Shown here: piece by piece, positions 50,914 to 56,468 of the stretch
How positions within the stretch are numbered: the first letter of the stretch is position 1
Layout: every line of letters begins with the position of its first letter
Assembly (NCBI GenBank): GCA_900769355.1
Contig: CAAGGG010000027.1
Location: forward strand, 1-56,468
Source of the DNA: Candidatus Gastranaerophilales bacterium
Lineage (GTDB): Bacteria > Cyanobacteriota > Vampirovibrionia > Gastranaerophilales > Gastranaerophilaceae
DNA length: 56,468 nt
Direction of reading: 5' to 3'
The notes under the pieces: model-generated
What the model saw: the letters and a program-made list of their open reading frames with translations, nothing else
What the model was told of the DNA's origin: nothing
Databases searched by the model: none
Position numbers and translations under genes: made by a program

Positions 50914-52352
50914 TGAAAGTTTTATTTGCGTCAGCAGAAGTTGCTCCATTTTCAAAAGCAGGTGGGTTGGCAGATGTTGTTGGAAGTTTGCCAAAATATA
51001 TTGAAAAAGATGCAGAAATTGCAATTTTTACGCCTTTGCATGGGCTTATTGACGTAAATAAATGGGGAATTAAAGAACTTGAAAATTCTACAATGTGGCT
51101 AACTTTTGGCGGAATGGGACACAAATTCAAACTTTTTATGTGCAAACTTCCCGGAACTGATATAAATGTTTTCTTTGTTCATAATGATTGGTATTTTTCT
51201 TGTTTCAAAGATGTTTATCCAAAATGGCTTGATACTAAATATGAACATGAAAGATACATTGCATTTTCACTTGCGGTGATGGAATATGCAAAACTTTTGA
51301 ACTTTAAAGCAGATGTAATTCACACAAATGACTGGCATACGGCTATGATTCCTGTGTATTTGCATAGTAATTACAGATTTGATGAATTCTGGAAAGATAC
51401 AAAATGCGTGTTTGAAATCCATAACCTTGCATATCAAGGTGTTTGGTTTGAAGATGTTCTGGATTTTGCAAATATGCGCAAAGATATTGTTTACAATGAG
51501 TTTGGGGTAGAGCATTTTGGAAAAGTTAATTGGGTAAAAGGCGCAATCAATTATTCTGATAAAGTGATTGCAGTTTCTCCGACTTATTCTCGTGAAATTT
51601 TGACGGGCGAATATGGCGAAGGAATGGATTATACATTGAGAATGAACCAACACAAACTTGTCGGAATATTGAATGGTATTGACTATGATGTGTTTAATCC
51701 AAAGACTGATAAATCGATTGTCAAAAAATTTGATGTAAAGTCCTTGAAAAACAAAGAGGAAAATAAGAAAAAAGTTTGTGAAGAATTTGGGCTTGAATAT
51801 AATCCTGAAAGACCTATGTTTGTTATGATTTCAAGACTTGTCGGACAAAAAGGAATTGATTTAATCCGCCAATGTCAAGATGAAATCCGAGGTTTGGACG
51901 CAGATTTTGTATTCTTGGGAAGCGGAGAAAAAGATTATGAAAATCTTCTGATTTGGCTCTCTAACAACTCGTCAAATGTTCGTGCATATATAGGTTATAG
52001 AGGCGATTTGGCAAATCAAATTTATGCAGGTAGCGATTTTTATTTAATGCCATCAAAATTTGAACCTTGCGGTTTAAGTCAATTGATTGCTATGCGTTAT
52101 GGTTCTTTACCTGTTGTTCGAGCAACAGGCGGACTAGAAGATACAGTGACAGGTTATCCGCTTGAAAATTCTAACGGCTTCAAATTCTGGGGCTATTCAG
52201 GTTGGGATATGATGCAGGCAATTCGTTGCGCAATGAACGTTTATCAGGATAAATATACATTTAATGCAATGCGAAAAACAGCAATGGAAACAGATTTTTC
52301 ATGGAAAAAAAGTTCAAAACAATACTTAGATTTGTACAAATCACTGTGTTAG
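50913..52352 (+). CDS. glgA: Glycogen/starch synthase
   Basis: 479 residues, family length. The N-terminal FASAEVAPFSKAGGLADVVG carries the Lys-x-Gly-Gly-Leu ADP-glucose site. The GT5/GT-B C-terminal half has FVMISRLVGQKGIDLI and SKFEPCGLSQLIAMRYGSLP with the catalytic Glu. It extends alpha-1,4-glucan from ADP-glucose. Coupled to the preceding regulator-like gene by a 1-base overlap. The last ~310 bases are repeated downstream (54884-55197). Confidence 0.97.
   Translation: MKVLFASAEVAPFSKAGGLADVVGSLPKYIEKDAEIAIFTPLHGLIDVNKWGIKELENSTMWLTFGGMGHKFKLFMCKLPGTDINVFFVHNDWYFSCFKDVYPKWLDTKYEHERYIAFSLAVMEYAKLLNFKADVIHTNDWHTAMIPVYLHSNYRFDEFWKDTKCVFEIHNLAYQGVWFEDVLDFANMRKDIVYNEFGVEHFGKVNWVKGAINYSDKVIAVSPTYSREILTGEYGEGMDYTLRMNQHKLVGILNGIDYDVFNPKTDKSIVKKFDVKSLKNKEENKKKVCEEFGLEYNPERPMFVMISRLVGQKGIDLIRQCQDEIRGLDADFVFLGSGEKDYENLLIWLSNNSSNVRAYIGYRGDLANQIYAGSDFYLMPSKFEPCGLSQLIAMRYGSLPVVRATGGLEDTVTGYPLENSNGFKFWGYSGWDMMQAIRCAMNVYQDKYTFNAMRKTAMETDFSWKKSSKQYLDLYKSLC
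52042..52352 (+). repeat. Direct repeat A (native glgA 3' end)
   Basis: About 310 bp nearly identical to 54884-55197 (about 20 substitutions, mostly third-codon). The two copies bracket the gene at 52377-54512. Confidence 0.9.
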
Positions 52353-52376
52353 TAAGCTACCAAATACATTTATTAT

Positions 52377-54512
52377 TTATACATACACAGTTTTTTTATT
52401 GCTTGTATTCATGAAATCAGGAATAGTCAAATTTTTGCTCTTCAAACTAACATTGGAAAGCTGCTTGCCAGCAATCTTTTCTAAAACTTGTGGCTCAGTA
52501 TGCATTGTTGACTTTTCTATTTGAGCGATTGTTTTAGGGAAGTATCTTTCGAGATATTCTGATCTAATTGAAAATAAAGGAATATTGTTATATGTATTTA
52601 ATATAGCACCACCCTCTGCAATAGTTTCTTCTATTGCAGAAGTTGGAGTTAACTGATTTGTAAAATATTTAATATGGTTTCGTTGAGCTTCAGGGAATTG
52701 TTTTAAAAACAAATCTAGTTCTTTTTGGTAAGTTGCACCTATTTTGCCTCTAACATATTTTGGAAGATTAATAGTTTTTTCAGCATTTCTAACATTTGAG
52801 GCTTGACTGATTAGATGATATAATTCGTGGGTTGATACAAATTCATTTCCCCCAGTTGCAATTATTCCCATATCTTTTCCAGCGTAACAAGCAAAAGAAT
52901 CTAGTATATTATCTATCACTTTAAAATTTTTGACTTTATCATTTATGTGTAACAAATTTTCTCCTGACATTTGCTTCAAAACAGTCATCATTTTTTGTTT
53001 TTGTTCCGGTGTACAATCTTTAAGGATTTCATTAAGATTAATTTCTGTAACTTTACCATTTTGGGAATTAAGTACGGAAATTTTATCAGCAGAATAGCTG
53101 ATTTTGTATGTGTTTCCATTTACCTTAGAAATTGCTTCTGTCGGACTAACAAATGTATGAGTTAATTGTCTATTCATCAAAACGTTTCCATCTGAGTCCT
53201 TAATAACGTACGTTAACGATTTATTTCCATTTGGTTGTATTGTTATAACTTTATTTGTTGTTGTTCCGTCTAAAGATTCTAGGTTTTTGGTAATTGTTTT
53301 TATACCAGTTTTAGGGTCAATTTTTGCATCACCTAAAACTTTTACAGTCCCATTAGGAGCTTTTTGTACAATCTTATATACGCCTTCAACTTCTGAAGGT
53401 ATCATTGTTTCAACAATTTTTTCTCCTTCTTTGTTAACAAAAGATAATTCTTCCTTTAACACTTGCGATTTACTAAATAAAAGTTTAGGGTTTTGTGTTG
53501 TTTCTGTATAGTTAGCTTTTAATGTAACATCAGAATTTAACTCCCCTTTTTGAGAAATTCTTCTTAGTTTTATTATTGTATTTTCATCTTTTTCAAGCAT
53601 CTTTAATAGTTCTGGAGTTTCCTTTAAACTTTTAACATTTTCACGTGTTAATGACAAGTTTCCATTTTCAATGCTTTCAATAAATAGTTCTTCTTGATTA
53701 ATTACTTTAAAATCTTTATCAAAAGTTTTTAAATATGCTTTACCAGTTCCTTTTTCAGTAATAGCAAGTGTAAAATTATCAGGGTTGTAACTGTTATGCA
53801 TAATATGTGCACTATCAAAATTTTTACCATAGAATTTTTTTGCTTGGTTAATTTCTTGTATAAGCTTGTCTGTATTCAAATTTTTAACCATTTTAGCTTC
53901 CAGAATGCTTTCGCCACACAAACCACCATCAAAGATAAGCTTGTTTATTTGTTGTTCGTTACAACCAAGTTCTGAAAGTGCAAGTATTTGTTTGTCATTA
54001 AATACTTTATATCCACGATTTTCTAGCTGGATATATTTTTTAACAAAATTCAATTGCGGTTCTTTCATTTCTGATAAAAATTTCAATGTATCAGAATTTA
54101 CGGCTTGCAAGTATTCGCAATGAGAGTCTTTCATTCTTAAAAAGTCTCTTAGTTTCAATAATTTTTCGTCTGGTAATTCAGATAAAAATTTTACTGTTTC
54201 ATTATCATATCTTGCAATAGCACCAATATCTTTTACTTTTAATCCTTGTCTTGAACATAATTTTTCTAAAGAGTCCCATTTTTGATTATCCACTCTACCC
54301 ATATCTTCTAATGCTGGAGTATGATTTTGTTTAAAAAACTGTTCAAATCTAGTTTTTTTGCTTGCTAATTTAATATCTTGACAAACATTATGTGAAGATT
54401 TAGAAAGAGTTGTTATTTCATGTAAAACTTCATTAATAGGTCTTCCTTTAAGACCTCTCATAAAATAAGTATGCGGTAATATAGTTTTTAAAACTTTACT
54501 TGCAATCATCAT
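52377..54512 (-). CDS. Large zincin-like protein (HExxH) between two glgA 3' ends
   Basis: 711 residues. The N-terminal half is helical and Lys/Glu-rich. The middle (about 240-490) has repeated beta-strand segments (NKVITIQPNGNKSLTYVIKD, DGNVLMNRQL) resembling RHS/antigen-like repeats. Near 560-570, ATGGNEFVSTHELYHLISQA contains HELYH (HExxH). About 70 residues later IEETIAEGGAI offers the third-ligand Glu. A zinc metallopeptidase is inferred; no exact family. The ATG at 54512 has GGGGAA upstream. Its position and low-GC content differ from glgA. Confidence 0.65.
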   Translation of the reverse strand: MMIASKVLKTILPHTYFMRGLKGRPINEVLHEITTLSKSSHNVCQDIKLASKKTRFEQFFKQNHTPALEDMGRVDNQKWDSLEKLCSRQGLKVKDIGAIARYDNETVKFLSELPDEKLLKLRDFLRMKDSHCEYLQAVNSDTLKFLSEMKEPQLNFVKKYIQLENRGYKVFNDKQILALSELGCNEQQINKLIFDGGLCGESILEAKMVKNLNTDKLIQEINQAKKFYGKNFDSAHIMHNSYNPDNFTLAITEKGTGKAYLKTFDKDFKVINQEELFIESIENGNLSLTRENVKSLKETPELLKMLEKDENTIIKLRRISQKGELNSDVTLKANYTETTQNPKLLFSKSQVLKEELSFVNKEGEKIVETMIPSEVEGVYKIVQKAPNGTVKVLGDAKIDPKTGIKTITKNLESLDGTTTNKVITIQPNGNKSLTYVIKDSDGNVLMNRQLTHTFVSPTEAISKVNGNTYKISYSADKISVLNSQNGKVTEINLNEILKDCTPEQKQKMMTVLKQMSGENLLHINDKVKNFKVIDNILDSFACYAGKDMGIIATGGNEFVSTHELYHLISQASNVRNAEKTINLPKYVRGKIGATYQKELDLFLKQFPEAQRNHIKYFTNQLTPTSAIEETIAEGGAILNTYNNIPLFSIRSEYLERYFPKTIAQIEKSTMHTEPQVLEKIAGKQLSNVSLKSKNLTIPDFMNTSNKKTVYV

Positions 54513-54883
54513 TATTCCCCAAAATTCCCCGTATATATATATAAAGTAATTATATTTTAAATAATTGACTTTTTGTTACAAATATTAATAAAAGTAGGTA
54601 GAAGCGAGCAAATTAGCACCCCGTCAAACCCAAGTATAGACATATTTAATGACAATGGGATATGTGCCCAGTCTTTTCTCTTAATTACAAAAAAGGATTA
54701 ACAATCAAAAAACTCATAGTGCAAATACAAATCAACAAGTTAGATACTAATGACGCTGATAAAAAAGTAACCATCAGAGTTTATACTATTTTTCATTCCC
54801 TCGTGAGTTAAAGTTTTATAATCAATAACATCAAACTTGTATGGAGTCGGCAAATCATCTAATTCTCCATATATTCTATGGAA
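54513..54883. other. Gene-free AT-rich stretch upstream of the zincin-like gene
   Basis: 370 bases with TATATATATA near 54530 (promoter region of the leftward gene) and no supported frame. Nothing else recognised. Confidence 0.5.
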
Positions 54884-55197
54884 ATTTAATGCCATCAAAA
54901 TTTGAACCTTGCGGTTTAAGTCAATTGATTGCTATGCGTTATGGCTCATTGCCTGTTGTGCGAGCAACTGGCGGACTAGAAGACACTGTGACAGGTTATC
55001 CGCTTGAAAATTCTAACGGCTTCAAATTCTGGGGCTATTCAGGTTGGGATATGATGCAAGCAATTCGTTGCGCAATGGGCGTTTATCAGGATAAATATAC
55101 ATTTAATGCAATGCGAAAAACAGCAATGGAAACAGATTTTTCATGGAAAAGAAGTTCTAAGCAGTATTTGGACTTGTACAAATCCTTGTGCTTATAA
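54884..55197 (+). pseudogene. Truncated second copy of the glgA 3' end
   Basis: Encodes LMPSKFEPCGLSQLIAMRYG through to SSKQYLDLYKSLCL, matching residues ~377-479 of GlgA with two amino-acid changes plus one extra Leu. There is no promoter, ribosome site or N-terminal half. The similarity begins abruptly at 54884. Most differences are silent, so this copy evolved as a working gene until recently. Confidence 0.92.
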
Positions 55198-55204
55198 CCT
55201 CATA

Positions 55205-55269
55205 CCTCTCCAAGGGATTAGGTCGTAGATGTTCACGAGCTAAAGCGAGTGTTATGAATGCGGGAGAGG
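55205..55269. repeat. Dispersed palindrome, long form
   Basis: CCTCTCC (55205-55211) and GGAGAGG (55263-55269) enclose a 51-base loop. Related to 31866-31936. Confidence 0.5.
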
Positions 55270-55300
55270 GGGTGAGTATTATTGCGTAATCTAAATTTAT

Positions 55301-55329
55301 TTGACATGTTTTGAAACATGGCGCAAAAT
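55301..55329 (+). promoter_or_regulatory. Promoter of EamA gene, leaderless geometry
   Basis: TTGACA (55301-55306), 17-bp spacer, CAAAAT (55324-55329), six bases, then the ATG at 55336. Confidence 0.55.
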
Positions 55330-55335
55330 TTAATT

Positions 55336-56208
55336 ATGCAGAATGACAAATTAGAATATTTAAAATTACATATATCTGTTTTGCTTGCAGGGTTTACAGG
55401 ACTTTTTGCAAAACTGACTTCATTAAATGAAGTCATGATTGTTTGGTATAGAATGCTTTTTGCATTTGTTATTTTTTCTGTAATGCTTTTGATAATGAAA
55501 AAGAAACCTGTGGAAAATATTAAAGATGCCCTAAAAATTACAGGTTTGGGAGCTCTTTTAGCAATTCATTTGATGTTCTTTTTTGGAAGTATGAAATATG
55601 CGACATTATCTATCGGTGTTGTTTGTTATTCGTTGGTTGGCTTTTTTACTGCTATTATGGAACCGTTGGTTTTAAAGACTAAATTTTCTTTTTTAGAACT
55701 CTTTTATAGTTTGATTGCCGTTTTAGGAATTGGTTTGATTTTTAATTTTGATACAAGTTATCGGTTTGGAATTGTTTTAGGTGTAATTTCGGCAGCTTTA
55801 TTTGCTCTTTATACGTTGTTTAATAAAACTATTTTACAAGGCAAATCATCTCGTTCAATGTTATTTTACGAGTTGCTTGGTGGTGCAGTGTTTATGGGGT
55901 TGTTTTTGCCTATTTATATTCCGATTTCGCATACGACACAAATTTTGCCGATTGGTCTTGATTGGTTGTGGCTGATTTTGTTGGCGTTTTTCTGTACGGT
56001 TATATTGTATTTGTTGCATATTGCGGTTTTGAAAACTCTTTCTGCTTTTACAGTGAGTCTTGCCGGAAACTTGGAACCGCTATATGGAATTATTTTGGCG
56101 GTTTTATTTTTGGGTGAAGCTCAAGATTTCACATTGTCATTTTATATCGGCATGATTTTGATTTTTGCGTCGGTGTTTTTACAATCTGTTGTGAAGAAAA
56201 GAGTTTAG
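55336..56208 (+). CDS. EamA/DMT-family transporter (RhaT/YdcZ-like)
   Basis: 290 residues with ten membrane helices in two EamA repeats (for example LLAGFTGLFAKLTSLNEVMIVWYRMLFAFV, SIGVVCYSLVGFFTAIMEPLVL, YTLFNKTIL, LEPLYGIILAVLFLGEAQDF). The second repeat's EPLYG end matches the family's conserved Glu-Pro. Proton-driven export of small metabolites is typical. I prefer the ATG at 55336 (leaderless promoter geometry) over the ATG at 55318, which lies between the -35 and -10. Confidence 0.9.
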   Translation: MQNDKLEYLKLHISVLLAGFTGLFAKLTSLNEVMIVWYRMLFAFVIFSVMLLIMKKKPVENIKDALKITGLGALLAIHLMFFFGSMKYATLSIGVVCYSLVGFFTAIMEPLVLKTKFSFLELFYSLIAVLGIGLIFNFDTSYRFGIVLGVISAALFALYTLFNKTILQGKSSRSMLFYELLGGAVFMGLFLPIYIPISHTTQILPIGLDWLWLILLAFFCTVILYLLHIAVLKTLSAFTVSLAGNLEPLYGIILAVLFLGEAQDFTLSFYIGMILIFASVFLQSVVKKRV

Positions 56209-56383
56209 TAACGAACATATCGTCTTATCGTCTCCTATCGCCTTATCGCCCTAGCTTCTTATCATCTTTACCATCCCCAATTGTAACGAAATATTACAAA
56301 AATGAATGCAAAAATTAAAGAAATTTTTGACATGTGTCGTCATGGAAAACATAAGGAAACTAAAACGGAAAGGAAGACAGGTC
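56209..56383. other. Intergenic region with short TTATCG repeats
   Basis: 56222-56262 contains four CTTATCG/CTATCG/TTATCA units. TTGACA at about 56327 may be the -35 of the next gene. No open frame. Confidence 0.45.
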
Positions 56384-56468
56384 ATGGGTATGGCGGCTTC
56401 GCAGGCAAGATTTCTAGGTCTTACTGCAAGAAAAACAAATGTCGAATTTGAAGGCCAACAGATTAACC
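56384..56468 (+). CDS. Start of a hypothetical protein (cut by window end)
   Basis: The ATG at 56384 (another at 56390) follows GGAAAGGAAG. The visible part is MGMAASQARFLGLTARKTNV, then EFEGQQIN. Basic, helical, Gln-rich start with no signal peptide. The gene continues beyond the window. Function cannot be told from 28 residues. Confidence 0.6.
   Translation, partial: MGMAASQARFLGLTARKTNVEFEGQQIN

Noticed and set aside
54841..54883. Start codon (ATG 54841) for a short GlgA-like protein
   Set aside because: The first ~15 residues are unrelated to GlgA and there is no ribosome site. The frame is a truncated gene copy by its abrupt similarity boundary.

Overview
The window looks like chromosomal DNA from an uncultured gut Melainabacterium (Vampirovibrionia, Candidatus Gastranaerophilales-like). 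This is an inference from four things: AT-rich DNA; a mix of cyanobacterial-style housekeeping genes (group-2-like and SigF-like sigma factors, glgA, gatC, pyrG, argS, mgtE, recN); short pilin-like proteins with an FTLAE-type methylation motif; and many lineage-type proteins that start with a Ser/Asn/Gln-rich leader ending in a short SFG or SFT motif. Taxonomy was not tested by a search.

Layout. 0-10.6 kb: a pilin-like gene, an HNH-type protein, a secreted matrixin-like protease, recN, an HExxH protein, an autoinhibited Fic enzyme, a sigma-70 factor and a PHP phosphoesterase. 10.7-21.9 kb: an 11.2-kb integrated element at tRNA-Val(UAC). 22-25 kb: mgtE, an LCP-family protein, tRNA-Arg(CCG). 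25-32 kb: lineage-type proteins, a short DegT-like protein and a soluble FtsH-like protein whose ATPase motifs are degenerate but whose protease motif is intact. 32-36.4 kb: a tightly overlapped surface-glycan operon (glf, a GT2, a GT2-RgpF fusion, cutA), transcribed leftwards. 36.5-42 kb: two more pilin-like genes, argS, a pilin-gene remnant, the prepilin peptidase and a SigF-like sigma factor. 42-47 kb: gatC, pyrG, a 5'-nucleotidase-like protein and two membrane proteins. 47-56 kb: a very large zinc-ribbon/cyclase-like/STAND-like/TPR protein coupled to glgA, then a zincin-like gene lying between glgA and a second copy of the glgA 3' end, then an EamA transporter and the start of one more gene.

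Main discovery. The element at 10.7-21.9 kb carries a complete diversity-generating retroelement (DGR). The C-terminus of a 484-codon target gene holds a 117-bp variable repeat (VR). It is followed by a 7-bp-stem/4-nt-loop hairpin, then TWO tandem template repeats (TR1, TR2) exactly 150 bp apart, then a reverse transcriptase with the DGR-type IGxxxSQ and YMDD motifs. VR differs from TR2 at 12 positions, 10 of them at template adenines, which is the signature of adenine-directed mutagenic homing. TR1 and TR2 differ from each other at 8 positions and place mutable adenines at different codons. The element also has a large serine recombinase, a divergent repressor/Cro switch with four direct operator-like repeats, and a distal tail/lysis-like module (DUF1353, single-TM protein, amidase). 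I see no terminase, portal or capsid gene, so it is either a collapsed prophage or a minimal DGR-carrying element. Two of its genes have apparent N-terminal frameshifts.

Other themes. Five genes have a promoter -10 box exactly six bases before the ATG, which predicts leaderless mRNAs. A family of short GGGAGAG/CTCTCCC palindromes is scattered between genes. Pieces of genes (the glgA 3' end, a pilin C-terminus) have been duplicated or left behind.
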